Shown: positions 9,877-22,603 of the stretch, one piece after another
How positions within the stretch are numbered: the first letter of the stretch is position 1
How the letters are laid out: every line of letters starts with the position of its first letter
From: Branchiostoma belcheri
Lineage: Eukaryota > Chordata > Leptocardii > Amphioxiformes > Branchiostomatidae
Direction: 5' to 3'
Assembly: GCF_001625305.1 (NCBI RefSeq)
Contig: NW_017803927.1
Coordinates: forward strand, 38,150-102,149
Length of the DNA: 64,000 nt
Notes under the pieces: model-generated
What the model was told of the DNA's origin: nothing
What the model saw: the letters and a program-made list of their open reading frames with translations, nothing else
Database searches by the model: none
Position numbers and translations under genes: made by a program

Positions 9877-10260
9877 ATGGAAAACGAAGTAACTGAAATG
9901 TCTTCGCGAGTACATGATGTACATGTTGTAAAATCGCGGTCATCAGAGGTACTGACTTTTGAATCCAGGAAAGGCGTGCGCGAAACAAAGTTGGTGAAAT
10001 TTAGGAGTGGTGACCACCAAACGTCGGTGCTGAATGACACTACGGAGGAAGGTACTCAGGCCGACACCCTCCCCAACTGTGTGATGTCCGCGAGGGAGGA
10101 AAGCAAACAGGCGGGCGCGGCACGCAGAACCAGCACGACGACAATTAGCGATGAGGAACCGGTACCAAAAACCGGACTGTGCCGAAGGATGTGGAAGAGT
10201 GTGAAGAGGAGGCTGAGTGTCCCTGCCTGCTTTAGGCTGTGCAGACCTCGCCGAGACTAG
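9877..10260 (+). CDS. Small ORF, hypothetical protein (127 residues)
   Basis: An uninterrupted ORF starts at AAAATGG (a good start context), follows a GC-rich stretch, and stops at 10260. An AATAAA with an A-rich run lies within 20 bases. The protein has no signal peptide or membrane segment that I can see. It is Ser/Thr/Glu-rich up to about residue 95 and ends in a basic, Cys-containing segment, KTGLCRRMWKSVKRRL. I recognise no family. The A-rich tract directly after the stop could also mark a processed retrocopy. The mariner at 10337 lies just downstream. Confidence 0.4.
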   Translation: MENEVTEMSSRVHDVHVVKSRSSEVLTFESRKGVRETKLVKFRSGDHQTSVLNDTTEEGTQADTLPNCVMSAREESKQAGAARRTSTTTISDEEPVPKTGLCRRMWKSVKRRLSVPACFRLCRPRRD

Positions 10261-10336
10261 TTTTATAGAAATAAAAAAAAAGAAAAAAGAGCAGGCACCC
10301 CAGAAGTAGCCTGGCAGGGTAGCGATCTTGGGGATA

Positions 10337-11607
10337 CGAGGGGTGATCAAAAAGTTCTCGGCCTCACCTAGAAAATAAAGGTCAAACTCCTATTCTTTAA
10401 TATAGCTGTATACTATGACGTCTTACATCACTGCACACAAAAATTCAAATTTTTATATTCATTAATTAGCACGTGACGCCCCGTCAAAATGGGGTGGGTG
10501 AGGGCAAAATCACAAAATGGCCGCAACAGAAGCGTGTGCTGTGATCAAGTGTATCGATAAAAAGGGATGTCTCCTAAGGAAATCCATGAAGACATGGTCA
10601 AGACACTTGTTGATGACTCCCCTTCTTATTAAAATATAAAGAAGTGGGTTGCTAGCTATAAGCGCGACAAGGAGAGCACAAAAGATGAACATAGGTCAGG
10701 ATGCCACAAATCAGCACCATGGACAATCCAGTTGAGGCCACCCATCACATGGTAGTAAATGACAGATGTGAGACTGTCCATCATGTAGCAGGTTCTTTGG
10801 CCTGTGTTATGACTCAGTTCACAATATTTTGTCGTACATCCTGGGGATGAACAAACTGTCTGCATGGTGGGTGCCTCGAATGTTTTCTGAACATCAGAAG
10901 TTAAACAGGCGGGACATTTCAAGGAACGAATTCAGTCCAATGCATGCAATTTCCTCAAAACATTTGTAACCCAAGATGAGCTGGGTTCACCACTTTCACC
11001 CCGAATAAAAACAGCAGAGCAAACAATTGAGGAAGAATTTTCCCCGGCCCCCCAAGAAGTTTTAGCGAGTTTCGTCCGTTGACAGGGTTTTTGCCTCTGT
11101 TTTCTGGGACAGTAAGGAAGTAATCATGATTGACTACCTGCGAAGGGGTTAAAGCATCAATGGGGAGTACTATTCAACAGAATTACGACAGTTGAGGACA
11201 ACGATCAAAGAGAAAAGGAGAGGAAAGCTCCGAGGTGGCCTGCCAACAACGCACCTGTCCACACAGCACAGGGGTCAGTGGCAGCAGCAAACGAATTTGG
11301 GTTTGCAGTCTAACCCCACCCTTCCAAAACACCTGACCTAGCACCCTTGGACTTCTACCTGTTTCCTAAACTCAATTTCCACTTACGCAGTCAACGTTTT
11401 AATGGTAAAGATGACGTCATCTATGCGGTATAGGCCAATCTGGGGGGTACAAATGCAACCTTCTTCCACAATGGGAAAATAAAGCTGGAACATCACTGGA
11501 CTAATTGCATTGCAGTTAGAGAGGACTATATTAAAAAATAGTGTAAGAAAAATTTTAATGCCATGACGTTTTCTAGCTGAGGCCGAGAACTTTTTGATCA
11601 CCCCTCG
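10337..11607 (+). mobile_element. Degenerate Tc1/mariner element
   Basis: Inverted termini GAGGGGTGATCAAAAAGTTC and its complement lie inside TA target duplications (10335-10336 and 11608-11609). The interior keeps traces of a mariner transposase helix-turn-helix (MSPKEIHEDMVKTLVDDSPS then KKWVASYKRDKE near 10565-10685), followed by stops and frameshifts. It is a dead copy of about 1.27 kb. Confidence 0.85.
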
Positions 11608-11756
11608 TACCAAGGTGGAGTCCGGGCTAGAAAAGATGCTGGGAGATATAGACCTCACAACTGTGCCTGACATCTGAAGGTAAGGCTTAGAATTTCTCCT
11701 ACTTGGGAGGCAAATCAGAATGGTTTCTCCTCAGGCGTTTCAGCTCCCCCTTCTCT

Positions 11757-12241
11757 TGTAATATTGTAGAATTTAGGGATCCTCGGTGTAGAGTTTCGGG
11801 TCTTGGGCTAACTTTACTCACGCCAAGTTACGCGTCTATATGATCTGCTAGTTAACCAAGTAAAACACACGGAGACGGGTCGCTTCAGATTGTACGGGCT
11901 GTTGTATTATGATCTATCTGCTGTACAAGTCAATACAAAGTCAATGGTCTAGTTACAACGGTCTAGTCTTAGAGTTACAGGAGTGGAAATCTACAAAGGA
12001 TATGTACTACAAGTGTGTGTGTCTAACCTGAGGTCCCGGTCTCGAACTGATTCAAACGGAAGCGGGCTAGCTAATATCTAATACTGACGCTGACTGCTCT
12101 CACCAGTCATTGGCTAATCTAATGAGGATGTAAATGAACTAAGAAGCTGAGGAGATCTAAATATGGCTACTAAGCACTACGTCATAAGTCACTACGTCAC
12201 GGGAACCATAAATCACTAACTAACCGGTCAGGGCTGTTACA
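11757..12241 (-). mobile_element. Candidate 3' LTR of a retrotransposon
   Basis: On the minus strand the segment begins TGTAACAGCCCTGACC and ends TACAATATTACA. It is preceded at 12242-12260 by a polypurine tract (CTTAAAGGAGAGGGGATAG). That is the arrangement of PPT and 3' LTR. No second LTR and no gag-pol ORF are visible; the sequence from 12262 to about 13930 could be internal remnant. Confidence 0.45.
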
Positions 12242-12261
12242 CTATCCCCTCTCCTTTAAGC

Positions 12262-14170
12262 AGTGTGCGTCCTCGTACACTACCTAACTATAATCACCAG
12301 GAGAGTATACTAACTAAAATCACCGTACAATCAGAACATGAAAAAAAAATAAGGAAAAAAAAGTAAAAAAAATACAGAGTTTGACATGTCAATACTATAC
12401 ATCAAGTGTCTTAGCTTGACCCAACAAGAGTACCAAAAAATGTCGAGAGCCGGCTACCCAACCCTACTCATCCATATAATAGTGCCGAAAGAAAGCCGAA
12501 AAAGAGTATGCCAATCTTTCATGAGGGGGAGGTACGATTTTTCCTGTGCTCTAACCGACTGCAGGTGTTTACTCACCTGTGGTACTCCTGCGTATGTATC
12601 CACCATACATAATCATAATCACACGTGTCAAAATACATGTCAAAGTAACATAGTAATACATCGCAAAGTAACACAAGGTAATAGTAAGCTACAATACATG
12701 ACAATAAGGTACCATAAATACAAGCATTACAAAGAAATAAACAGAACCGCCGAGTGCGCATCACAGCAGTCGCGCACCGAAACATGTACCCGGGGACACG
12801 CGCAGAGCAAATGACAGGGAGCTGGCCACATGCATCCACAAAGAACACGTTGAAACCAAGGAAATTTTACCCGTCAAATCGTCAAGGCTGTTGTCCACCC
12901 TTTCCAGGTAACTTCCCTAACTTAACCTAACTCGACTAAAACCTGAGTAGCAACCCGCATACTCACCCAGGACTGAGGAGAGATTTACAGCTAATCTCCT
13001 TGGAGATTAGAGACTCAGATCCTCCAGTCCTTATCCGTCCCCGAGCGATGGAACAGGCAGCACGCAAACGACGTCGTTGGAGTGGCGACCTCCCTGACTA
13101 CGGCGTGCGAAACAGAAACGTGTATACCTACCATCCTCGCTGTGGACCGCACCGAGTTACGTCTGACTCCTAACACTTAACCTTAACCGTTACCATTCCA
13201 GGGGGCTCGTTGACAAAGCCACGACGAGCACGAGGAAAAAACCAACGTCAACGCATGCCCTAAGCGAACCACGCGCCGCTCAACCTGCCAAATAAGCTCA
13301 ATGCGCTGTCAACCTCAAGGACACTTCGTACTGCGTACTACACAACTCGGACAGTCCATGAACAAAACAATGCAACACTTGACTCAACCGTCAACTTGAC
13401 CTTATTACCGAAAACCTTTCTCACACAAGGAGAAGCATCATCAGAATCATCATACAATGTACACACAACATAACGTTTCAAACAACAAGCAATGTCACAC
13501 GTCTATGTCAAAGCATCAATACAAGGTCAGTTCACCTATCAAGTATCATAACACATTTTCAAAGGTACAACAATACATGAAGCATCAAAACTCCAACTAT
13601 CTAACAATAATCATGCTACACTAAATCGTCACTAATCCTTAACAAGTCAACAGTGTCAATCTCAAAGTCCATTTCAAAGCAGTTCATACGAGTCGTATGG
13701 GGTCCAGCTGGTCTGCAATAAACGGGGGTCTTCAGTACTGGGCCGGACGTCGGCGCTTCCACGGCGGGTGGTGTGGTCTCGATCGCGGGATGACAGTGGG
13801 GGGTAGAAAATTCCTTGTGGCTGGGACTAATCTTTCCTGCCGTACAGTAGGACCAATTGAATCAACTAGCGTAGGAAAACATAGATATACGAGTACATAG
13901 ACAGGGCTGAAAATTCTACTACACACAAGACTACAACTGTTTCAGAGACTATCGTTTATTTCTTATCACCAACAATCCTTGATCTGTTCTGTTCGTCAAA
14001 CGTCCAAGAAGACGTAGGTGACAAAGCAAGTGATAACAGATTCCATTCAAACTTCCATCACAGCTAATAACAGTAGTGAACAACAAAGAACTTTGACTAA
14101 CTGAGCCTTAGTCAGGGAATATTTCTTTCACTTAATACAAACGTCACATAGATATGAAAATATCTCTGCA
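12262..14170. other. No gene recognised
   Basis: Contains AT-rich and CA-rich sequence with short ORFs only (the longest, 12386-12814, has no family resemblance or coding signature). It may include LTR-retrotransposon internal remnant. Confidence 0.4.
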
Positions 14171-14230
14171 ATATCATTCAGTAGTGACATGATCGACAGT
14201 CGACTCATTAATCGGCTCATTAATTGATAC

Positions 14231-14479
14231 TGTTTTTAGGAATCCATACGTATCCTCATCAATACCATATTTTTCAAGTTCCGAGATAAGCAAACGAACG
14301 GTACACTTCGAACCCATTTTGGACTTCCAAAGCATGAGCATTTCGAAAATTTGCAGCTGCATATGTCCTTGATGGTCATGAACTAAATGGTCGATTTTAG
14401 CTTTTTTTATCCCGAGATGTATGGCCAAATGCCTCCATTCGTTGCCTAGGTTTTCAGCCAACGAGTGTAGTTGTTTCTC
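14231..14479 (-). CDS. Death domain of the LRR receptor
   Basis: About 80 residues with the Death-fold pattern: LHSLAENLGNEWRHLAIHLG, then IDHLV, and a helix with MLMLWKSKMG, then LLISELEKYGI. It is placed after the transmembrane helix, so it would be cytoplasmic. Confidence 0.7.
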
Positions 14480-14973
14480 AGTAGGTTTCCTGTCAAGAAT
14501 ATCAACCGGTACATTCCTTCTCTTGCACACTACAAGGATTATTCCTTCCACCATCATGACACTCGGAACTATAATCAAAATGTAAAACAGCCATTTGTTT
14601 CTGCACCAATAATCTGGGATATCTACATCTCTGATATCCGTATCTTTAGACGAGTTGTGACACTTTACTCCTTCCCATACGTTTGGCTTCTGTTTCACTT
14701 GTTCTTGTAACCATTTAATGTTACATGTGCAGTTAAACCTATCGTTAGTACAGTTACATATATCATTGTTCAGCAAAATACCGCCACAGTCACATTTTAA
14801 AGGGTTACCCGTTAGATCCACATTTCTCAGTCGTTTTATTGTATTTCCGAACATTTTTGGGGAAACATTTGAAAGTTCATTGTAACCAAGAAACAACTGT
14901 GAAAGATTTTTGAACACTTCTAGTGTTCCTTTAATATGGCGGATTTTGCAATGCGACACGGTCAAGCTTTTAA

Positions 14974-15961
14974 CCCTCAACAGTACACCTTCCCGGACTG
15001 ATTAATCTGTACACCTGGGATCCGCGCGGACCCCAGAACAGTTTTTTGCTAATTTTTAGAAATTATCAACATGCTACCAGCTCAATTGTGTTGCAAACTG
15101 ATGTGGGAACCTCTGTGTCCACATTACATACAAAAATCATACATTTTGAACTTTTTCTATTTTTTGGTGAAGAAAAGAAGACAAGAAGAAATACCCGATT
15201 TTTAAACCCATTTCAGACTGAAGGGGCTTTTGAGGCCCAACTTTGATCTCAGATAGCGGCTACACGGCTTGCGCTAGAAGTATCAAATTTGGGGACCTTT
15301 CCTAAAATGTCTCTGGAAAAGAGTTCATATTAGTTTAATACTAGTAAGTTGATGATTTTTTGTGTTGCCATGGCAACGGGTTTCTAGCAGGCAGTTTTTT
15401 TGAAAATAGAAGTAATTTTGGTTTAAACATAAAAATTTTCTGAGTTTTATATTAAATTACACTTCTTTTCCAACATTAATAACATCTTACATAATTAAAT
15501 ATAAGTTAAATCATTTAATATGCATAGAATATGCTAATTTGATGACGTCATTGGTCAAAATCCAATATGGCGGACTATATTATTAGCTCTGACGTCATAT
15601 GACGAAATAATTACACCAAAGTTATCAAAATTTAATTCTATTACTACACCATTCTCTGAAAACTTGGTAGACATACGATGAGTGCATAAAAACATATAAA
15701 AACGTAAATAAGGTAATGTATAAGAACGCCAGTGTATCCATTATGATCGAAAGCCGGCTGGGGTCCGCGCGGACCCCAAAAGAAAATCAGATATAATTTT
15801 TTTTATAAATGGTAGAAACGGAGTTTTCTGCACTGTATTGAGAGACAACTTTGTGGGTGACAATTACCTAAAATTTCAGAAAAAAATCTTAAGAAACAAA
15901 AAAGATATTACAGAATATATAGTGCTGGGGTCCGCGCGGACCCCAGGTGTACTGTTTAGGG
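14974..15961. mobile_element. piggyBac-like non-autonomous element in a receptor ORF
   Basis: TTAA lies on both sides (14970-14973 and 15962-15965). The termini begin CCCT(C/A)AACAGTACACC in inverted orientation, with the CCCT start known from piggyBac. Subterminal copies of GGGGTCCGCGCGGACCCC, itself a palindrome, lie near both ends and once internally at about 15760. It is about 988 bp with no transposase. Confidence 0.8.
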
Positions 15962-16449
15962 TTAAGCTGGGACTGGTTATGCAGTTCCTTAAGGTCTAGT
16001 TCAGGCAAGTTGTAGTCGGTTAGTGTCAGGTTCAAGGCATTAGTCGGTAGTATCAAGGGTAGAGTAGTCGAACCATGGCCGTCACAGTGTATAGATTCCG
16101 GATTGTGTACAACTGCAGTTCTTGGGACAGTCGCAGGGGGACGACAAGTCACACTCAGCGACAACCCTCAGCGCATGGTAACAGAAAACTCCCAATATCA
16201 AAGACTTGAGAGCTTTGATAAAGAACATGTCCGTAGCAATGGCTGTAGAGGTGAGGAAATATTCCATGTACAGTGACTGAGTACAAAGGTTGTGGTGCAA
16301 ACAAAAGGCACAAAAGTTTCGGCTAACTCTACTTAGATATGTTTGTATACAAGATGCCTGATAGAAAATCTGAACTGGCTGTAAACTATCACAGTGAGCT
16401 TTTATACTGATTCTCATGAACATCTTAAAGCTTTTTTTAGAAATCAACT

Positions 16450-19400
16450 TATTACAATATTAATACGTACGAATAAATTTTAACGGGCTCGTAATTAGAG
16501 GTGGGCACAGTATTCATTTATTGGTTCGGCTGTTAACAAACATACAGCGAGGGCTGCAGAACCAGACTATGGCTGTTACAAAGGGCTTACCAGAAGATAT
16601 TTCGACAACTATACTGTCTCACGACTTAGAATCAAAACGGTGCTTAAATGGCAAGTGCGACGAACGAGACCTACCAAATCTAGTCGGTACCGTACCTCTT
16701 CCGCGCAGATGATAACCCAAGGTTAGTTTGTATTCGGTACGTCTGCCACCTCCCACACGAACCGTGGACAACGAGACACGAAAGTCTTCTTAAGTCCAGG
16801 ACTTCAATGTTTACCTGATAGCTACACGTGTGTTTTTCCTCCGCTCGAGAGAGTCCAGGGCTGTTCTGCTAAAATTCAAACCGCAGGCTTAGTCAGCACG
16901 TATTAAGTGAGGCACGTATTACTTACATTGACTGACTCTTAGTCAACAATTCCATACAATTGTGTCCTTTGTCGACTTTGTACTCTGTATCGATTAGACG
17001 CGAACCCTTCACACCACAGAAAAAAAAAACAAGCACTCAGAAGAAAATAACTGTTAACTCTAATAATCTTGAATACCCATGTCGCGATTATCATATATAG
17101 TATATAACGTAACATATGATCAGATAAGAGAGAAGACGAACTCTACCTTATCAAAGCTTCTATTATCTTGAGGTGTCAAAATTTCACATAAAACTTCAAA
17201 GGCTCATGCAAACATCACAAGTTAAGTCACAGGGCTAGGTATATTTGCTAAGACCAGAACAAAAACATCACGAGGTAGATACATGTAACGACATGTTTAA
17301 GTAAGCTTTAGCAAAGTACAAGAGTCGCTTGAAAAATCGATACTTCAAACACGCATTGCCGGCAATCGTCGAGCCAAAATCGACCCCCAGTGGACAACAG
17401 CTATCGTTTAGCCAGGCCGTGTGTGACCAATCACAAACCTCCTTGGTTAAAACGTCACAACGTCAGACGTACGGGGCGATGAAGAAGGAAGCCGTAGAAA
17501 TGATGGGATTTTAACAATGTCAGTGTCGCCATCAGCATCCATACTCCATTCTCCTTACCTTCAGTGTTATCGGATATGCAGCCGTAATGTCATTAATATT
17601 GGTTAGAGAATTACGATGATAGGTATGAATGGTGCGACTTCAACTTCTGAATAATGTCATTTGTCCACGATATGCTGCCTATCCCTCAGTGTTTAAAATG
17701 ACATAATGTTTGACAGAATAAAACACTGAGCAGAATATATCATTTTCCCAGGAAATGATGCTCTTTAGACAATGTATATAACAAACTGAAGGTGTGACAC
17801 TAACACTGTGGCAATTTCAGGGACAGCGAGGACATAGATTGTAAAGTTTTGTTATATATGTAGTTTTCTTCAGGAAAGGACTATTAGCGCTTGTTGGCAC
17901 AAAAAGTCTAAAAAAACTTTTCACTAATAATTGTAGCTAGGCTTCATCCTTGTAGGTGCTTAGACCCCTTTACTAAAAAAAACACTTCTGCTCTTTTATT
18001 TGCAATTATAGTTAAGTTAACCTTTCCTAGATTTCAAAGATTGTGGCACATTTAAGACATCCTCTTCTTCTGTAATCTAAACTACATGGATGCTATTGAG
18101 CTGACAAAGGGCATTTTTTTTTTCAAATTTAACAAGATTTGATGTACAGGAACATTGCTTGGCATCAGAAACCAAATACTTCTCTGAAATACTGCAATTC
18201 ATCTCACTTCCTTTCCTATTATCAGTATCAGGTGCATGTTGCTGTTTTGGTTTACTTCAATCCTCTTACTAGATGAAAGATATCTATTGCACAGGAATGT
18301 TGTTGTTAAATACAACTGGACCAGTCTCAACTGTGTCTAATCCAATAATGTACTCTGATGAGTCATAATCTGATTATTGCTGGTATAAATTGGCCTTGCT
18401 TTGTGCTAATCTGTGCTCTGCCACTTTGCTAATACTCTGAATATTGCCCTTTTTTTACTTGTACTGTTTTTTTGCCCTACCATTCTCTGCGTATTGTCAG
18501 TCTTGACTTGCAGTTTTCCCATCTCTCAAATTAATGTCAGGGTACAGTTTGTTTTCTACAATTCCTCATTTTAATAGTATCCTCTTGAGAGCTAAAAAGT
18601 GCAAGAACGTCTATCCCTTCCCTCTCTGATTTCTATTTTCAAGAATGCAGCAGTAAAAGGTCTGCTATTTTTGTGTGAATGTTCAGCACCAAGGACAGGG
18701 CTCATATCTGCTCATGACATGGTGTCAAGATAGAGAAATTTAGTCAAAGACAAGCCTTATAATTGCCAAATTGGAAGCTATATATTACCTGTATATATGT
18801 TTGACTTCACCATGAGTGCTCTTTTGATATATGTCCTGTATTATGTAACAGTAGATCTAAAGTTACTAAAAAGCAAGGCGCCATCTTGCTGGGGTATGTA
18901 CTGTGATGAGGCACATTTTGATTTTCTTGACATGGGTACATGTACAGCAACTTTTGTTACACAGACTACATGTACCCAAATACTTCTTTTGGACCAATGA
19001 ACTTTCTCTAGTCTTGTAAAGATACTTGGGACATAATTTCTGTTCTATTCCATGATATAATCCTCTAAGGAAACGTTGCTCGTTTCTATCTCTCAACTTT
19101 CCATCTATCTTTTAATCTATAAACCACTTTTATCTGCTGCCTGCTTTTGCACAGTGCCATTTCAATAATGGTTTTGTTCGTCATGTTGCAAGGAGGTGCC
19201 ATATATCTATGCAGTAACTGCTTTTTACATTTCGATGCGCGTCGAAATGTAGTAATACGGGATCTATCCTTCTTTCTCTGTTTCTTTCTTTCTTTGGTAG
19301 TTTGGTAACACTGCAGGCCATGCAATACCTGTTTACTTCTTTTCGGTTTGTGGTGTATGCAATAGACTTGCTGCCATTTTAATCCATGTTCTTTACAAAA

Positions 19401-19570
19401 AAAACTTTATGTAGTAACAGTCTCATCTAGTGACGTACCATTGATCGAAGTATGGTTACGTAAGTTTTTAGGCGCTAATTTATTGATCGTACTACAAATC
19501 TAAAGATAATTGCATAAATTATGTTAATGTACAAAAAAGTGCTATCTATATACTTGTATAGGCTGATCGG
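16450..19570. other. No gene seen
   Basis: AT-rich sequence with only short, unconvincing ORFs. A near-consensus RE1 site lies at 18682-18702 and is listed separately. Confidence 0.5.
18682..18702 (+). promoter_or_regulatory. RE1/NRSE-like site
   Basis: TTCAGCACCAAGGACAG followed by GGCT. It matches the vertebrate RE1 consensus (TTCAGCACCACGGACAG plus GCGCC) at nearly every position. RE1 is the target of the REST/NRSF repressor in vertebrates. Confidence 0.45.
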
Positions 19571-19581
19571 AAGTTACGCAA

Positions 19582-19660
19582 TCCGATAGCTCAATTGGTA
19601 GCGATGCTGAATGGCAGTGCGCGGCGTCTCCGCATAGCGAGTTCGATCCCCGGTGTGGAA
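19582..19660 (+). tRNA. tRNA-like sequence, probably a pseudogene
   Basis: An A box (TAGCTCAATTGGTAGCG) and a B box (GTTCGATCCCC) are followed by a T run as Pol III terminator. A GCGG/CCGC hairpin sits where a long variable arm would be. The acceptor and T stems pair poorly and the anticodon loop cannot be assigned, so it is more likely a tRNA pseudogene or SINE head than a working tRNA. Confidence 0.4.
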
Positions 19661-20606
19661 CTTTTTTTAATTTTCTTTTTTACAGTCGCTGTTTTGCTTT
19701 TAACACTCAAAAACTAATTGTTCAAGTCCCGACGTATGAGTTTTTTAATTCACTTTTTAACATCCGATGTTTTCTTTTTTAACATTCAAAAACTAGTGCT
19801 TATTACTTATTAAAAATAGTTATTATTACTTCTTGTTCTTATATGGGCAAGTAGTGTTGCCTGATATTGCATTCTTGGGGATTAACATTCTTGCTGTATA
19901 GGTAATATATTACAGGTAGCATGGCCATTGACAAGCTGTGGTAAACAATGTGTTTACCACAGCAACAACTTTATTTACTTAACAGCCATAATAAAATCTA
20001 TTTCTTTCTTCTCATTACTTTCAACTAAGCTTAATTTGATGAAGCATTTGTTTTTTGTGTAGCATGTGCTATCATCAAAATCGTCACAGTGCTGCGGGCT
20101 TCAAAATTGCTATTTTTCATCTACATGTATATATATTATGAAGAGTTACATATACATATATTTCTATGTGATCAGATGTGTTTTCTTCTTTAAGTGGTCT
20201 CGTACCAATTTCATCAACTTGGGTAATATCATTTCAACAAGTTCTACCTCAATAACGGTAGTAAAACCTTCGTCAGTCGAAATGTCAGCTTTTTTTAAAA
20301 GCACTTGTTTTGTTTTAGGCTGTACTATGGTGCAAGTGAAACACTACACTTGCTATCAAAAAAATTTTGACTGAGCTCTAGGAAATCTTTTTGAAACTAA
20401 AACTTTCATCAGCCTGGTTCTTTCCTTGGCTCAAGTTCTTTTCCTTTGCATGTTTTAGATTGCTTTCCTCTTTTCTTTCTATCTGTTTAAAAGAACTAGT
20501 AAGTAGACTTTTTTCTGGATTTCTTAAAAATCCTGCTGCTTCAAAAAACAGTTGCCATCCGCCAGAATCTCAGTCCTTTGTCTTACTTTGAACAGAAACT
20601 TGAGAC

Positions 20607-20679
20607 TATCCCGAGTTGCTTTGCGCGCAGGGAGGGTAAGATAGCACGCACCCCCCATCTGGTGTCACTCTGTGGTCGC
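20607..20679. repeat. 73-bp direct repeat, copy 1
   Basis: Starts TATCCCGAGTTGCTTTGCGC. It is repeated without visible difference at 22604-22676, directly after an N gap. It may be a true repeat or an assembly overlap. Confidence 0.8.
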
Positions 20680-21016
20680 AGCCCGGACGCCACGGACGTA
20701 CGCCATGGCGTTCCCGTGTTGCGCGGGGATTTTTACCCTGGTCGGAGCCATTTTGTTAGAAATTTAGATCGGCCAGGGCGACGCAGAGCTGCTGGAGCAG
20801 CCGGCAAGTTCCAAACCCGACGTCCCAATTCAGGAGATGAACCGAGATGAGCTAGCGACGCAGATTTTTCATCCTCGGACTGACGGGCCGGGACCCCAAA
20901 GAGCAGTTCACCAGCACCCGGCACATTTCCCGGAAAGACGGCCGCACAAGCGATCACCAACCTACTGGACGGGCAGGGCGGCACAGCCGCAGCCAAGTTT
21001 TTTGTTTGGCCCCAGG
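20640..21016. other. CpG-rich island with possible exon
   Basis: The GC and CpG content rise sharply against the AT-rich surroundings. An open stretch ends at CCCAG|GTAAAA near 21015, a plausible donor. I cannot name a product and the correct frame is unclear. It could be a promoter with a first exon, or part of the repeat unit that follows. Confidence 0.3.
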
Positions 21017-21064
21017 TAAAATTAGTGAGAACGATTGTTCGACTGTTTTTTGAATTGGATGTTT

Positions 21065-22165
21065 TTAATCTAACGGGTAAGAGCAAGTTAAGATGCTCCC
21101 CGGACTGTTTTTAGAAACTTTGATTTTGAAAATCTGACGGGAAAGAGCAAGTTGAGATGCTCCCCGAACTGTTTTTGGACAAAAATGGAATTTTTGAATC
21201 TTGCGGGTAAGAGCAAGTTGAGATGCTCCCCGGACTGTTTTTTAAGAAACTTGGTTTTGAAAATCCGATGGGTAAGAGCAAGTTGAGATGCTTCCCGGAC
21301 TGTTTTGGAAAAATGTTGTATTTGGATTACGGGTAAGAGCAAGTTGAGATGCTCCCCGGACTGTTTTTAGAAACTTTGGTTTTGAAAATCCGATGGGTAA
21401 GAGCAAGTTGAGATGCTCCCCGGACTGTTTTTAGAAACTTTGATTTTGAAAATCTGACGGGTAAGAGCAAGTTGAGATGCTCCCCGGACTGTTTTGGAAA
21501 AATGTTGTATTTTGAATTAACGGGTAAGAGCAAGTTGAGATGCTCCCCGGACCGTTTTAGAAACTTTGGTTTTGAAAATCCGATGGGTAAGAGCAAGTTG
21601 AGATGCTCCCCGGACTGTTTTTAGAAACTTTGGTTTTGAAAATCCGATGGGTAAGAGCAAGTTGAGATGCTTCCCGGACTGTTTTGGAAAAATGTTGTAT
21701 TTTGAATTAACGGGTAAGAGCAAGTTGAGATGCTCCCCGGACTGTTTTAGAAACTTTGATTTTGAAAATCCGACGGGTAAGAGCAAGTTGAGATGCTCCC
21801 CGGACTGTTTTAGAAACTTTGATTTTGAAAATCTGACGGGTAAGGGCAAGCTTAGACGCTCCCCGGACTGTTTTTAGAAACTTTGATTTTGAAAATATGC
21901 GACGAGTAAGAGCAAGTTGAGATGATCCCCAAAATCTAACGGATAAGAGTACGTTCAGATGCTCCCCGGACTACGTTAGAAACTTTGATTTTAAAAAAAG
22001 AATCTGACGGGTAAGAGCAAGTTGAGACGCTCGCCGGACTGTTCGAAACGCTTTGATTGTGGAAATCCGGCAGAGAAGAACAAGTCCCCGGACGGTTGGG
22101 AAAACTTTGATTTTGAAAATCCAGCGGGTAAGAGCAAGTTTTAGATGCTCCCCGGACATAAAACT
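21065..22165. repeat. About 60-bp minisatellite array, some 18 units
   Basis: Each unit contains GGTAAGAGCAAGTTGAGATG followed by CTCCCCGGACTGTTTT. It then has one of two alternative second halves: AGAAACTTTGATTTTGAAAA, or GGAAAAATGTTGTATTTTGA. The units on the right are more diverged. The ORFs covering the array on both strands arise from the repeat. Confidence 0.9.
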
Positions 22166-22583
22166 ATGTTTATCGGATTTGGGAGAGCGTCGGTAGATGC
22201 CACCCTCCAAGAAGTAGACGGAGCCCTTCTGTCTTTTGTCCCAATATAGAGTGGTCACCTCTGTGTGAATCGCGGAAGCAACCCCTGTGTGGGCCCATGT
22301 TTCCTGCGATAAAATGAATATTCCCTTCACACGTGTATGTCAGTCAACACAGGCGGCACAATGTTTGCAACTTGTGTAGAACAATCCCAGGTTTCAGCAA
22401 ACAAACTTGAAACATTATGTTGGCTCGCGGGAACCTCACATCTTCTGATCCGATTTTCACTAAAAAATTTTGCTATACCCCAAATTTTGTTTTTCCTCAC
22501 CTCTCGTTTAACTTGTGCCGACTTCTGAGTACGGTTGAATGGGGGGTGCAGTATCTTTTGGCGTTTTTTCGTATCTGTTAACG

Positions 22584-22603
22584 NNNNNNNNNNNNNNNNN
22601 NNN
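22584..22603. other. Assembly gap (20 N)
   Basis: Run of N at the boundary of the second 73-bp repeat copy. Confidence 1.

Larger units (their letters stand above)
14174..16228 (-). pseudogene. LRR-transmembrane-Death receptor, broken by a transposon and a frameshift
   Basis: On the minus strand, ATG at 16228 starts a signal peptide (MFFIKALKSLILGVFCYHAL) followed by an LRR-NT Cys cluster (CDCPKNCSC). A one-base insertion near 16096 then shifts the frame. LRR sequence (STTLPLILPTNALNLTLTDY) resumes in the new frame and is cut at 15962-15965 by a piggyBac-like element. Beyond it (14970 down) come further LRRs, an LRR-CT Cys cluster, one transmembrane helix (WLFYILIIVPSVMMVEGIIL), a short basic juxtamembrane stretch and a cytoplasmic Death domain at about 14479-14231. 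The gene is intronless. Amphioxus is known to have many such LRR and Death combinations; an intact relative would be a cell-surface receptor signalling through Death-domain adaptors. As assembled it cannot make a full protein. Confidence 0.75.

Noticed and set aside
10337..11607. Possible working mariner transposase
   Set aside because: Several stops and frameshifts in the transposase trace; only the inverted ends are well kept.
12386..12848. Overlapping ORFs of 142 and 91 residues
   Set aside because: Low-complexity, no domain, and probably within retrotransposon remnant.
21088..21877. Long ORFs with repeated LLLPVRFSKSKFLK-type peptides on the minus strand
   Set aside because: They arise entirely from the minisatellite unit, with frame changes between units and no start or splice context.
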